64,000 bases of DNA from Manis javanica (taxonomy: Eukaryota; Chordata; Mammalia; Pholidota; Manidae), in contig NC_133161.1 in the NCBI RefSeq assembly GCF_040802235.1, positions 146,559,121 to 146,623,120 on the forward strand, written 5' to 3'. The translations under genes and the position numbers were made by a program. The stretch's first letter is position 1, and the number at the start of each line of letters is the position of its first letter. Shown here piece after piece: positions 47,590-59,170 of this stretch. Under the pieces are notes generated by a model, which had not been told where the DNA came from, did no database searches, and was given only the letters and a program-made list of their open reading frames with translations.

Positions 47590-47950
47590 AATATTTCTAG
47601 TTCTTCTCCTGGGCACATGACAGGATTGTTTAACTTCATCTTCTTACACTTAGACAATGTGATGTGATTCTCCTTAGACAACAATGTGAGTAGAAGTGGG
47701 AGGTGCTCCTTGGAAGTAGAAGAGTTTATGAGAAGGCATGTGATTGACCAGGTTTCCTCTCTGTTACTGTGGCTGACACGCTTGCGATGCTGGAGGCTCT
47801 GTCAGTCTTGGACCCTGAGCGAGAATGACTTGGGACATGTCTCTTTCCCACAGGTAGCTGAGCAAGAAATGAAACTTTCATTGTTTTAAGCCATTGAGAT
47901 TGAGGGGTTGTTTTTGGTCACATCATAACCTAGCTCATCCTGACTGAGAT
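47590..47950 (+). mobile_element. LTR (upstream) of a MaLR-like retrotransposon
   Basis: It shares in order with 49376-49660 a TGTGAGTAGAAGTGG-type block, a later TAAGCCATTGAGATTGAGG block, and a terminal CATAACCTAGCTCATCCTGA. The pair brackets non-L1 sequence inside HAL1, so this is an LTR-internal-LTR insertion. Confidence 0.55.
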
Positions 47951-49375
47951 CAAGATAGATTTCTAGAAATGGAGTACTAATGAATTACAAAGCCTGTAAC
48001 AGGTGGCCTGGCTTAGGGGCTGTGTAATGAGCTGCAAGGAAACTTTATTAGAGGTTATGAAGATGGAGATTTACATTATGCAGTGGGAAATATTTATTAA
48101 AATGGTCTGGGAAGTAGATCACATGCTTAAGGAAATTTAAACTGAAGATGAAGATATAGGAAAACAGCATGTTAGCAGATGTTTGGTTCTTATTGACTAT
48201 GCTTGGCAAAATTGTAAGAAAGAGTGTGCTTAGAAAAGAATTGGCCAATGTGCAAGCAAAAATGAAAGAGAAAAATTCAGAGCCTTGAAATATTTGGAAA
48301 AACCACTTAATTTTGGAGTCTAAATAGTAGGAGATAAAATGGAGAAAAGCTTTGAATGACAAAGGCCATTTATAATTCATTCTGTGGCAAGGGCCAAAAT
48401 AAGGGCCTGGTCCTCACTCCCAGTGTTAAAAACTGAATAGAATAAGATGTTTCAAATAAAGATCTTTTGAGGATGTGGCACCTCATTATTCCTTTAAGAA
48501 GACTGATGTCTCAAGGAAAAGAAACTAAGTCTGTGGGTCTGCCACAGAATCCTGACAGGCTCGAGGTGCACTGATCTTTAGATTAAGAAGGAAGATACGG
48601 GGATGAGAAATCGAAGACGTTACGCTGGGAACTGTGTCTCCAAGATGAATGTGGGCATGATTACTGGGTTCTATTGCTATAAACAACTAGGTAAAAAGAT
48701 AAGAGACTGAGACAGCTGTAGGGCCAAGAGAACCACCAGTCTGGATTGAGAAAGATCATTCAAGAACCTAAAATGACCTTATCTGTCAGTAGCAAGTGAT
48801 CTGAGAAAGAGGCTTAGCCCTTAAGGAGAGCATAGTCCCCTACACTCAATTCAGGCATGACTAAGGGGAATAATTTGGAAAACAAAGAATTTCCTAGAGG
48901 AAAGAGCCAAGAGCAATGGAGTCTAATGGACGAAAGAGCTACTCCTAGGGAGCATAATGGGAGCCGAGTCTGGCAACACCCCTGCTCCTGGAATGGGACC
49001 CTCAAAATGTTTGCCCAGCAGGGTTGTAGAATTGCTATGGACCAATATCTTCTGTCTATTTTCATTTGTCCCTTTCTGAGTGGGACTGGCTATTGTAGTT
49101 ATCCTATCCCTGTTCTGCCACTCAATATTGGGCAGAGAGAGGAGAAAACTTATTTTTAGTTTGTAGTTCTTCAGATTAAGAGGAAAGCTATGTTTGGACC
49201 TAATGTATACACTGTGACACATTACCCAGAGACATTGAACTTGGTATTTGTTGCTATGATTAGATAGAACTTTTGGATTGTTGCCCTTGGGGAAAGGGTG
49301 AATATATATTGCTTGGTGAGAAGAGTGAACCAAATATTTAGGGACTACAGGATGGAGTGATATTTATATATTACC
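47951..49375 (+). mobile_element. Internal region of the LTR retrotransposon, non-coding
   Basis: It resembles MaLR-type internal sequence: GAGCTGCAAGGAAACTTTAT, then GGACGAAAGAGCTACTCC, then TTTGCCCAGCAGGGTTGTAG and GGACCAATATCTTCTGTC. Only short frames occur (up to 136 codons on the minus strand) and no gag/pol-like protein is apparent. This fits MaLR elements, which lack a coding pol. Confidence 0.5.
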
Positions 49376-49660
49376 TAGTTTCTCTCTCTCTGAGTTTATG
49401 GTAGGGTTGCACTTCTCTGACTCTTTCAAGTTAGGCAAGTCCATGTAACTAACTATAGCCGAGGCAATGTGAGCAAAAGTGATGCGTGTCACTTCCTGAT
49501 AAATTAAAGAAACTTCTGGTCCATTTGTCATGTTCCCTTTCCTACCACAGAAATAGGTGGGGACCCCAACAGCCTATGTACCTGCTGAACTGAGATAAAT
49601 GTGTACCATTTGAGATTTTGGAGTCGTCTGTTTCTTCAGCATAACCAAGCCCATCCTGAA
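49376..49660 (+). mobile_element. LTR (downstream) of the MaLR-like retrotransposon
   Basis: It carries the same landmarks as the upstream LTR: ATGTGAGCAAAAGTGATGCG, then CAGCATAACCAAGCCCATCC at the end. Divergence between the pair is large, so the insertion is old. Confidence 0.55.
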
Positions 49661-49862
49661 AGAGAATTCTACTTTGTAAATTGTTTTCTTTCAGAATGTT
49701 AAACACATACTCCATTGCCTTCTTAGTTTTTAGTACTGCTGTTGAGAAGTCCAAAACCATTTTAATTCCTGATGCATTTATTGTAACCTCCCCCTTTATT
49801 CTTTTTGAATTTTCTCTTTTGCCTTATTGTTCTGAAATTTCACAGTGATGCATCTTAGTGTG
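49661..49862 (-). mobile_element. HAL1-type LINE, middle piece (antisense)
   Basis: CTGTTGAGAAGTCC, TTCTGAAATTTCACAGTGAT and GCATCTTAGTGTG continue the HAL1 ORF1 region in reverse after the LTR element. Confidence 0.55.
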
Positions 49863-51705
49863 ATTAATTTTCTTTATATATATACATTTTAAATTAATTT
49901 TTTATTGAAGTATAGTTGATATATAATATTATATTGGTTTTAAATATATAACACAGTGATCCAGCAGTTACACGCATTATTAAATCCTCACTCCTACTAG
50001 TGCAGTTACTCTGTCAACATAGACGATGTTACAGAACCAGTGACTACATTCTCCATGCTGTACTTCTATACCCATGACTAACTTACATTATGATTGAGAT
50101 TTTGTGCCTCTTTATCTCCCTCACTCATCACACCCATCCATCCCAATCCCTCCCCATGGTAACCACCAGTCACCTCTCAGTGTCTGGGAGTCTACTGCTG
50201 TTTTGTTCATTTTGTTTTGTTTTTAGATTCCATGTATAAGTAAAATCATATGGTATTTGTCTTTATCTGCCTGGCTTATTTCACTTAGCATAATACCTTC
50301 TAGATACATCCATGTTGTCACAAATCGCAGGATTTCTCTTTTAATGGCTGAATAATACTCCATTGTGTATATGCACCACATCTTCTGTATCCATTCATCT
50401 ACTGATGGGCACTTAGGTTGCTTCCATATCTTGGCTATTGTAAATAGTGCTGCACTAAACATAGGGGTGCATGTATCTTTTCAAATCAGAGATTTTATTT
50501 TATTTTTTTGGGTAAATTCCTAGAAGTATAATTACTGGGTTAGATGGTATTTCTATTTTTATTCTTTTGAGGAAACTCCATACTGCTTTCCATAGTGGCT
50601 GCACCAATTTACATTCCCACCAACAGTATAGGAAGCTTCCCTTTTCTCGACATCCTCACCAATGCTTGTTATTTCTTGTCTTTTGGGTAGTGGTCATTCT
50701 AACTGGTGTGAGATGATATCTCATTGTGTTTTTGATTTGCATTTTCCTAATGATTAGCAATATGGAGCATCTTTTCATGTGCCTGATGGCCATCTGTATT
50801 TCTTCTTTGGAAAAATGTCTGTTCAGGTCCTCTGCTCACTTTTAATAGGGTTATTTGTTTTATTGGTGTTGAAGTGCATGAGTTCTTTATATATTTTGGA
50901 TGTTAACTCATTATCAGATAAATACTTTAGAAATATATTCTCCCATATGTAGGTTGCCTTTTTGTTTCATTGATGGTGTCCTTTGCTGTACAGAAGATTT
51001 TTATCTTGATGTAGTTCCACTTGTTCATTTTTGCTTTTGTTTCCCTTGTACAGGGAGATGTGTCCAGAAAAAAATTGCTCATGCTTATGTTCAAGAGATT
51101 TTTACTTGTGTATTCTTCTAAGAGTTTTATAGTTTCATGTCCTATATTTAGGTCTTTAAACCATTTTTTTTTGTATGGAGTTAGATAGTAATTTAGTTTC
51201 ATTCTCTTGCATGTAGCTGTCCAGTTTTCCCAACACCATTTATTGAACAGACCATCTTTTCTCCACATATTTATGGCTCCTTTATTGTATATTAATTGAC
51301 CATATATGTGTGGGTTTATTTCTGGACTCTCTGTTCTGTTCCATTGATATAGGTCTGTTCTTGTGCCAGTACCATGCCGTTTTGATTACTGTAGTTTTGT
51401 AGTATAGCTTGAAGTCACAGAGTGAGATACCCTTAGCTTTGTTCTTTCTCAAGATTGCTTTGCTATTCAGGGTCTCTTATGGTTCCATGTGAATTTTAGC
51501 ATTATTTGAATCCTAGTTCTTTGAAGAATGTCATTGGTATTTTGATAGGGATTGCATTGAATCTGTAAATTACATTGGGCAGGATGGCCATTTTGACAAT
51601 ATTAATTCTTCCTATCCATGAGCATGGCATAGATTTTCATTTATTGTGTCTTCTTCCATTTCTTTCATTAGTGTCTTTATGGTTTTCAGAGTACAGGTCT
51701 TCATG
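49863..51705 (-). mobile_element. 5'-truncated LINE-1 inserted antisense into HAL1
   Basis: Read on the minus strand it begins in late ORF2 (near the segment after the RT core), continues through the C-terminal domain (50223-50462 encodes KQPKCPSVDEWIQKMWCIY) and a 3'UTR ending near 49865. ORF2 pieces at 50927-51268 are fairly intact, so it is younger than the host HAL1. Left TGTGATTAATTTTC (49859-49872) and right TGTGAATCAGTTTTC (51702-51716) may be a diverged target-site duplication. Confidence 0.75.
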
Positions 51706-52170
51706 TGAATCAGTTTTCATCAATTGTGCTTGGCACATGGTGTGCCATTTCAACCTGGAAATTCACGTTTCTTGGTTCTGGGAAAATTTCATGAATTACT
51801 TTGTTAACAGTTTCTTTTTTTCTTCTTCTCTTATAATTTGATGCTGAATCTCCTAAACTGGTATTTTAATTTTATTTTTCCTCTCTTATTTTCCATACCT
51901 TTTGCTCCAGTTTCTGGGACATTTCCTCAAATTTATCTTCCATCTTTTCTATTGGAGTTTTCATTTTTGCAATTACGTATGTCCAAAAGCTCTTTTTTTT
52001 TTCTTACAATATTCTTTTCTTATAGCATCCTATTTTTATTTTGTGGTCGTAGTAACTTTTATCTCTGAGGATATTAATGTTTTAAAAAATTCTTTTTCTT
52101 CCTCTCTGTTTGCTTCCTCCGAGTCATCCTTTTCTCGTTTGTTTGAGTCGGCCGCTATCTTTTGTATCAC
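51706..52170 (-). mobile_element. HAL1-type LINE, ORF1 N-terminal piece (antisense)
   Basis: TTCTGGGACATTTCCTCAAA, ATCTTCCATCTTTTCTATTG and GGATATTAATGTTTTAAAAA are the reverse of the ORF1 coiled-coil-coding region. Placed end to end with 49661-49862 and 46440-47589, it makes one element split twice. Confidence 0.55.
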
Positions 52171-52439
52171 AGACTTGCCCCCAGCCCTTCAACTATCTGA
52201 TGATGGTTAGCTGATGAGGTAGCAGACCAAAGAGGTGACTGGAAGTTCTGAGCTTGACAACTTCAGTGGTTGATTCTACAGAGTCAACCTCCAGTCTTCT
52301 GCCACAGGTGGGGGAGGGACAGTTGTCCAATAGCATCGAGTGGGGGAAGGAAGAATCACAAAAGGAGGCTGGGAAGGGAGGGGTCAGTGAAGGAGAGGGA
52401 CAGCCACCAGAAAGTGGTGTCCCTGAAGCAAGTGAAGAG
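52171..52439. other. Junction sequence between the HAL1 end and the sense L1
   Basis: GC-moderate and purine-rich near 52340-52440. It may be the 5' end of HAL1 or the extreme 5' end of the next L1. I could not assign it. Confidence 0.35.
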
Positions 52440-53473
52440 GGGGATTCAGGAGGAGCTGGAGAAAGATGGCAGCATGAGAAGTGAGGCAGAAACCTCCTCC
52501 CAAAACTACACAGAACATGAAAATACAGCAAATACAACTAATCCTGAAAGAGCGACCAGAGGACTGCGGAACAGACTGCCTGCATCTCGGGAAAAGAGAA
52601 GACCTCACAGAAAAGAGTAAAGTAGCAAAGCTGTGATCCAGCAGGACTCAAGCCCTCCCCTCACCCCAGCCCACAAGTGGGAGGAAGAGAAATGGAGCAG
52701 GGAGGAGTAGAAGCCCAGGACTGCTGAACACCCAGCCTGGAGGTCTGCTCTGGAAGCACAAACCCACATTACATGGCGCTCTGAAGATTACTGGGGCTGG
52801 AAAGCAAAGACTGGTGGAATACTGGGAGAGACTGAGATTCCAGGTGCTTGTAGAGAACAGGTACCCACAACTGGCCCCCATGGGACTAAAGAAAGGTGGG
52901 CAGTTTGAAGGACTTCCCAGCAGTGAGAGGGGCTCTAAAGGGGCAAAGATTGCACAGAGCTTGTTGCTTAGGAGCAGGTGCACATAATTATTCTGGTACA
53001 CTCAGCCCAGGAGGTTAGGAACTCCCAGGAGCTTCAGATGCTCCATCCCCTTGGCTGGCAGTGCAACCCCAAGGCCCCCCACTGCAGTACACAGCCTGTT
53101 GCTCCTTCCTCCTGGCAAACACTGGTCCCTCCTACCTGCTGCCCCTGCCATCATTCCAGGTGAACCAGAGAGTGGCCCTGCCTACAGCAGCTACAAGGGC
53201 ATAGCACAGAGATTCTTTTCTGCATGCTTGGCCCAATGGACCTGGCAGTGGAGATAGGCACTATAGCTGGAAGCAGGAAAGAGCTCTTTCCTCCCAGCAG
53301 GTGCTGTTTCCACTTGTCTGCAAACTCCACCATTGCTACAGATGCTGGGAAGCTCCAGAAAGTAGAGCTTCTGGGCACTAGAGGGTGCTGCCTACACAAG
53401 TTATTATTCCATAGGAGTCACTAAAAAAATGAGATGACAAAAGAATTTTGTCCAAACAAAACTGCAGGAAAAA

Positions 53474-54085
53474 ATGCCAGAAAGAGGGCTAAATGAAACT
53501 GAAATCGCCAAACTTCTTGATAAAGATTTCAAAATAAAAATCATAAACATGCTCACAGAGCTACAAAAAAACATTCAAGATCTCAGGAAGGACTTCAAGA
53601 AAGAGATAGGAACTTTGAAAAATACAGTATCTGAAATGAAACATAACAATGGAGGGATTAAAAGTAGATTACATGAGATAGAAGAGATGGTAAATGAAAT
53701 AGAAATTAGAGAACAGGAAAACAAAGAAGCTGAGGCACAGAAAGAAAAAAAGATCTCTAGGAATGAAAGAATAATAAGAGAACTGTGTGACCAATCCAAA
53801 TGGAACAATATTCACATTATAGGGGTACCAGTAGAAGAAAAGAGAGACAAAGATATAGAAAGTCTCTTTGAGGAAATAACTATGGAAAAGTTCCTCAGTC
53901 TGGGGAAGGAAATAGTCTCTCAGGTCATGGGAGTGCAGAGCTCTCCCAACACAAGGAACCCTAGGAAGACAACACCAAGACATATAATAGTTAAAATGGC
54001 AAAGATCAAGGACAAGGAGAGAGTATTGAAAGCAGTCAGAGAGAGAAAAAAGATCACCTACAAAAGAAAGCCTATCAGGCTATGA
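53474..54085 (+). pseudogene. L1 ORF1 remnant
   Basis: A 203-codon open frame with a charged coiled-coil region (residues about 1-100) and an RNA-binding-like part with RRM features (SKWNNIHIIGVPVEEKRDKD). ORF1 normally continues to roughly 340 residues; here TGA truncates it before the C-terminal domain, whose coding sequence continues as AAACCTTACAGGCCAGAAGG after the stop. It would encode the nucleic-acid chaperone of LINE-1. The frame also lacks the usual N-terminal segment upstream of 53474. Confidence 0.8.
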
Positions 54086-54197
54086 GAAGACTTCTCAGCA
54101 GAAACCTTACAGGCCAGAAGGAAGTGGCATTATATATTTAATGCAGTGAAACAGAAGGGCTTCCAACCAAGAATACTCTACCCAGCAAGATTATCAT

Positions 54198-54269
54198 TTA
54201 AATGATAAAATCTTAAATTATTATTAAATGATAAAATCTTAAATTATCATTTAAGATTTTATCATTTAA
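54198..54269. repeat. Direct and inverted repeat, hairpin
   Basis: A 23-base word occurs at 54198-54220 and 54224-54246. The sequence at 54249-54269 is the exact reverse complement of 54224-54244 (21 bp, loop 54245-54248, TATC). Such a palindrome can extrude as a hairpin. It lies in the linker between ORF1 and ORF2 where a normal L1 has no such repeat. Confidence 0.9.
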
Positions 54270-54615
54270 ATTAAACAGTTTCCAGATAAGTTGAGGGATT
54301 TTTAGCACACACAAACCATCTCTACAGTATATTTTTTAAAGGGATTGCTTTAGATGGAGGTGCTCCTAAAGCTAAATAGCTGTCACCAGAGAAAATAAAA
54401 CCACAGTAAAGCAAGTACACCAATTTATTATTAAGCAAATGCAAAATTAAATCAACTCACGAAGTTAGTCAAGGGATACACAAAGAATACAGAATATGGC
54501 ACCTAATATGTAAAGAGTGGAGGAAGAAAAAAAAAACCTTTAGATTGTGTTTGAAATAGTGTAATAAGTGAGTTAAGACAGACTGTTAGATAGTAAGGAA
54601 GCTGCCCTTGAAACT

Positions 54616-56687
54616 TTGGTAACTGCAAATCTAAAGCCTACATTAGCAATAAGTACATATCTATCAATAATCACCCTAAATGTAAATGGTCTGAATGCAC
54701 CAATCAAAAGACACAGAGTTACAGAATGGAAAAACCAAGACTCATCTATATGCTGCTTACAAGAGAGACACTTCAAACCCAAAGACATACACAGACTAAA
54801 AGTGAAGGGATGGAAAAAGATATTTCATGCAAATAATAGGGAGAAAAAAGCAGGAGTAGCTCTACTTACATCAGACAAAATAGATTTCAAAACAATGAAA
54901 ATAACAAGAGACAAAGAAGGACATTACATAATGATAAAGGGGTTATCCAACAAGAAGATATAACCATTATAAATATCTATGCACCCAATATTGGAGCACC
55001 TAAACATGTGAAACAAATACTAACAGAATTAAAGGGGGAAATAGAATGCAATGCATTCATTTTAGGAGACTTCAACACACCACTCACATGAAAGGACAGA
55101 TCAACCAGACAGAAAATATGTAAGGAGACCGAGGCACTGAGCAACACATTAGAACAGACGGACCTAACGGACATCTACAAGGCACTCCACCCAAAAGCAG
55201 CAGGATACACATTCTTCTCAAGTGTACATGGAACGTTTTCCAGAATAGATCACATCCTAGGCCACAGAAAGAGCCTCAGTAAATTGAAAAAGATTGAAAT
55301 TGTGCCAAGCAGCTTCTCAGACCACAAAGGTATGAAACTACAAATAAATTATGCAAAGAAAACAAAAAGCCCACAAACACATGGAGGCTTAACAACATGC
55401 TCCTAAATAAACAATGGATCAATATGACCGAATTAAAACAGAGATCAAGCAATACATGGAGACAAATGAAAACAACAACTCAATGCCCCAAAACCTGTGG
55501 GATACAGTGAAGGCAGTTCTAAGAGAAAAGTATATCACAATACAGGCATACCTCAAAAAAGAAGAATTCCATATGAGTGATCTATACTCAAAATTAATGA
55601 AACTAGGAAAAGAAGAACAAATGATGTCCAAGGTCAGTAGAAAGAGGGGTATGATAAAGATTAGCATAGAAATAAATAAAACTGAGAAGAGTAAAACAAT
55701 AGAATCAATGAAAGCAGGAGCTGGTTCTTCACGAAAATAAACAAAATAGGTAAACCCCTAGCCAGACTTATCAAGAAAAAAAGAGAGTGTACACACATAA
55801 ACAGAATCAGAAATGAGAAAGGAAAAATCACTATGGATACCACGGAAATACAAAGAATTATTAGAGAATACTATGTAAAATTATATGCTAACAAACTGGA
55901 TAACCTAGAAGAAATAGACAACTTTCTAGAAAAATACAACCTTCCAAGGCTGACCCAGGAAGAAACAGGAAATCTAAGCAGACCAATTAACAGCGATGAC
56001 ATTGAATTGGTCATCAAAAAACTACATAAGAACAAAATTCCTGGCCCAGAGGGCTTCACTGCTGAATTTAATCAAACATTTAGAGAAGTCCTAATACTCA
56101 TCCTCCTTAAAGTTTTCCAAAAGTAGAAGAGGAGGGAATACTTCCAAACTCATTCTATGAGGCCAGCATCACCCTAATACCAAAACCAAAGATACCACAA
56201 AAAAAGAAAATTATAGACCAATATTCCTGATGAACATAGATACAAAAATCCTCAACAAAATATTAGCAAGCCAATTTAAAAAATACATCAAAAAGATAAT
56301 CCATCATGACCAAGTGGGATTTATCCCAGGGATGCAAGGATGGTACAATATTCAAAAATCCATCAACATCATCCACCACATCAACAAAAAGGACAAAAAT
56401 CACATGATCATCTCAATAGATGCTGAAAAAGCATTTGACAAAATTCAACATCCATTCATGATAAAGACTCTTGAGAAAATAGGTAGAGAGGGTATGTACC
56501 TCAACATAATAAAGGACATACATGACAAACACATAGCCAACATCATACTTAATAGTGAAAAGCTGAAAGCTTTTGCTCTAAGATTGGGAACAAGACAAGG
56601 ATGCCCACTCTCTCCACTTTTATTCAACATAGTACTGGAGGTTCTAACCACAGCAATCAGACAACACAAAAAGGGAGGGGTTGGCAC
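54616..56687 (+). pseudogene. L1 ORF2 remnant (endonuclease and partial RT)
   Basis: Endonuclease N-terminus with STYLSIITLNVNGLNAPIKR. The QETHF-type motif is changed to QERHF, and the later DFN and SDH residues are kept. RT motif A and motif B are present while the YADD motif C is beyond the break. At least three stops or frameshifts interrupt it. Confidence 0.8.
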
Positions 56688-57249
56688 TGCTTGGCAGACA
56701 GGGTGGTGCTGGGTGGAGGCCCAGTGGTGGCTGACCGCACCTGCACTTTATACTTGAGCGCATGCTACGCATTTCCAGGGATGGCCAGAGATGGTGCTGT
56801 CCTCTAGGGATGGTCCTGCAATTACAGTGGGGCAGAAATACAAGCCATCACTCCAGTGCTATCCTTCTGCATTAAGTGTGTAATAGAATAGTGCCCAGCA
56901 TGTCGGGGATGCTCTTCAGTGTGGATATTTATGGCTCTGAGGCTTGTGTGACAGGTAACACAAAATATAGGACTGCTACTTTTGTGCCTCCTTTCTCCCC
57001 ACACCCCTCTTCCTCTCCCCGATGCGGTACAGGACACACTCTAGAGCTATAAGATGGGAGCTGGGTGCAACCTTACAGGTGACCCGGTTCTCTTCTACGT
57101 GGTGTGTCGATCAGGAAATCCACACAATGCGACAGTAATCACTCTAGGGCCAGTGTTAGAGTCAGGCCAGGAGATGGCATAAAACTGAGCTGTGTTAGTG
57201 TTATCACTGGTCACAACCCAGGTCTCCTGACTTCCTAGCCAGGGTTCTC
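56688..57249. other. Single-copy DNA at the L1 break
   Basis: GC-moderate single-copy sequence begins immediately after the L1 ends. No L1 3'UTR or poly(A) is seen. No gene recognised. Confidence 0.5.
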
Positions 57250-57830
57250 AAAACTGGAAAATTAACAAGATATTGATTAAAAAAAAAAAAAGAACGAAAG
57301 AGAGATATCACTGATACTCCCAATACTTAGATGATTATTGTTAACATTTTAGTTTATATCCTTCCAACCTTTTTTTTATGTGCATACATGCACGTATTAC
57401 ATATCTAAGATAATGTATGTAATATACTTATGTCATATATATGGCACATATATTCTATATGTATATAAGAAACTAAAGGGCTTTGAATTCATGGTATACA
57501 TCTTGCCTTGTAACCTACTTCCACTAAAATCACAGAATTACTTTTATGTATTAAATGTTATTTTGCAGTATTTTGTATGGCTGCACCATCATCTATTTAA
57601 CTAATCCCCTATTGTCGAACAAATCATTCCCAGTCTTTGCTGTCATCAAAGTGCTGTGAGGTAAATGCCTATTAATGGTTCTTTTTTGGGTAAAGTCCTA
57701 CATGTGAAAATTTTGGATCCAAAAGGAAGAAAAACTCTTAAAACATTTGATGTGTGTAGACATCTAGAAAGTCTGTGCAAGTTCACAGCCCCATCAGCTG
57801 TGACTGAGATGCCCGTTTCCACATGCCCCC
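57250..57830 (-). mobile_element. L1-type 3'UTR remnant (antisense)
   Basis: A poly-A-like 13-A run at 57279-57291, then TTTTGTATGGCTGCACCATC, AATCCCCTATTGTCGAACAA and CAGCCCCATCAGCTGTGACT, in the order of an old antisense L1 3' segment. High decay. Confidence 0.5.
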
Positions 57831-58739
57831 GTGAGGGCTGGGCGGGGTGGGATCACTTCCCAGGGCTCCTTTCATTCCTGGGCTGCATCATGGGAGGAAA
57901 GCAAGCCTTGTCCTGAGCCCCTGGGTGTGTTCCTCCCCGGGATGGGTGAGCTTTGGTGAGCTGGGCCGAGCCTCGGTGGGGCTGTTGGCGGTGGGAGTGG
58001 GTGGCTGGGAGGTGGTGGTCCTTGGAAGAGAGAGGGCTGGGGGCTCTCCCCTGTGCACTTGACCACCCGTGGAAGTTGTGGCCATAGAGCCCCATGGTGT
58101 GGGCACCTGAGACTTGTGCTGGGCCAGAGATGGATCTGGGTGCATGCGGTGGACGAGGGTAGGGCCAAGATGGGCACCACCAGGCGTTGTAACAAGAGCT
58201 GTAACAAGAGCAAATATTTGGAGGCTGGGATTGCTTAGCTTTCTCCTTGGAACCAGCAGACTCTCTGAGGCTGGGATTAATTTGAAGAAATTTACTAGCA
58301 GAGTTTGTGGCAGATAAAACGGTTTGCTTATTTCACACTTGTATGGCCACCTGCTAGGAACTGTTTGTTCAGTTTCAGATTCTTTAATTAAAATCAACAT
58401 AAAACAGATTGAAAACATCCCAAGAAGGGGATGCTTGATTTGCTGGAGGATATCGCAGAAAGATGGGGCAAAGTGGCTCAAAATGCTTCTCGTCACCAAG
58501 CAAGCCGGCTGTTAGGGACGCGCAGCCTGGGTAAGTGCGGGGTTTGAGCATGTGCGTGCGGGCGTGCAAGGGGCCGGCGGGAGGTGCAGCGACGACAGGA
58601 GCCCTCTTCCTGATTTGGGCACTTTGCATGCTGGTGGCAGGTTGCGGTGGAAATGTGAGAAGTCAGTTCTCTGTGCTTGCAGCTCCACCTTTTTTTCTCT
58701 ATCAAGTAGTCCATGAATCCCTCTGTCAGAAATTGTGAA
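57831..58739. other. Single-copy DNA, AT-rich segment at 58240-58480
   Basis: GGGATTAATTTGAAG and TCTTTAATTAAAATCAAC give homeodomain-like cores in an AT-rich patch that could be a conserved element. A 12-mer TGTAACAAGAGC repeats at 58187-58198 and 58200-58211. No gene seen. Confidence 0.4.
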
Positions 58740-58960
58740 TAACATGCAATCCCTGACCTCAAGAAGATCGGGATCCCATGAGGAAGACAGGGAAGTGAAT
58801 AGAAATTATACGCCAGTGTGTGCTTAGTGCTGCCAAAAGGCTAAATGCTGGGTGCCAGGGGAACCCCTAAGGGGAGCATCTCACCCTTTACTGTGAAAAC
58901 AGTGAGGGGGCTCAGGTCAGACTTCTGAGAATTAATGACATCTACTTCAGCTGAGGTTGA
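58740..58960 (-). repeat. L2 LINE fragment
   Basis: CAATCCCTGACCTCAAGAAG, CAGGGAAGTGAATAG and GTGTGTGCTTAGTGCTGCC resemble reverse L2 order. Confidence 0.45.
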
Positions 58961-58984
58961 CTGAAGGGCTAGAAATAATTCAGG

Positions 58985-59170
58985 CTAAAATGATGTATCA
59001 ATTAGCTATTACTACAGTGTCTGTGTGACTGTGTAATATCTGTGTAGTATCTCAGTGGCTTCTCACAGTTACCATTTATTCAGTCCATGCCTCTCTGAGC
59101 TGGCCAAGGCTCCGCTGATGGAGGCTGGGTCTGGTCAGGCAGCCCGCTCCCTGGGCCTCTTACATTCCTC
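58985..59170. repeat. Unclassified interspersed repeat scrap
   Basis: ATTAGCTATTACTACAGTGTC, then CTCAGTGGCTTCTCACAG and CCATTTATTCAG resemble a mammalian LTR/DNA-type terminal repeat in reverse, but I could not name the family. Confidence 0.3.

Larger units (their letters stand above)
52440..56687 (+). mobile_element. LINE-1 with 5' half intact and 3' half missing
   Basis: A 5'UTR (AAAGATGGCAGCATGAGAAG near 52463) leads to ORF1 (53474-54085 open, then a stop) and the linker with a hairpin. ORF2 endonuclease follows (54616-54963, NVNGLNAPIKRH; later DFNTPLT and SFSDHK), then RT (55833-56126, 56230-56690, with [16 protein letters not shown] and [16 protein letters not shown]). It stops abruptly at about 56687, before the catalytic YADD motif. 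The loss of the 3' half is the reverse of usual LINE-1 5' truncation. Several stops separate the pieces. Confidence 0.85.

Noticed and set aside
53378..53392. CTCF-like CACTAGAGGGTGCTG within the L1 5'UTR
   Set aside because: It mismatches the consensus at key positions (T for C in the GGC core) and lies in a repeat.
53474..56687. L1 ORF1/ORF2 as active genes
   Set aside because: Stops, frameshifts, a missing RT catalytic motif C and no 3' end make this copy unable to mobilise itself.
49863..56687. Single twin-primed L1 insertion with an inverted 5' half
   Set aside because: The geometry fits partly, but HAL1-like ORF1 sequence (51706-52170) lies between the halves. A simple twin-priming product would be contiguous.
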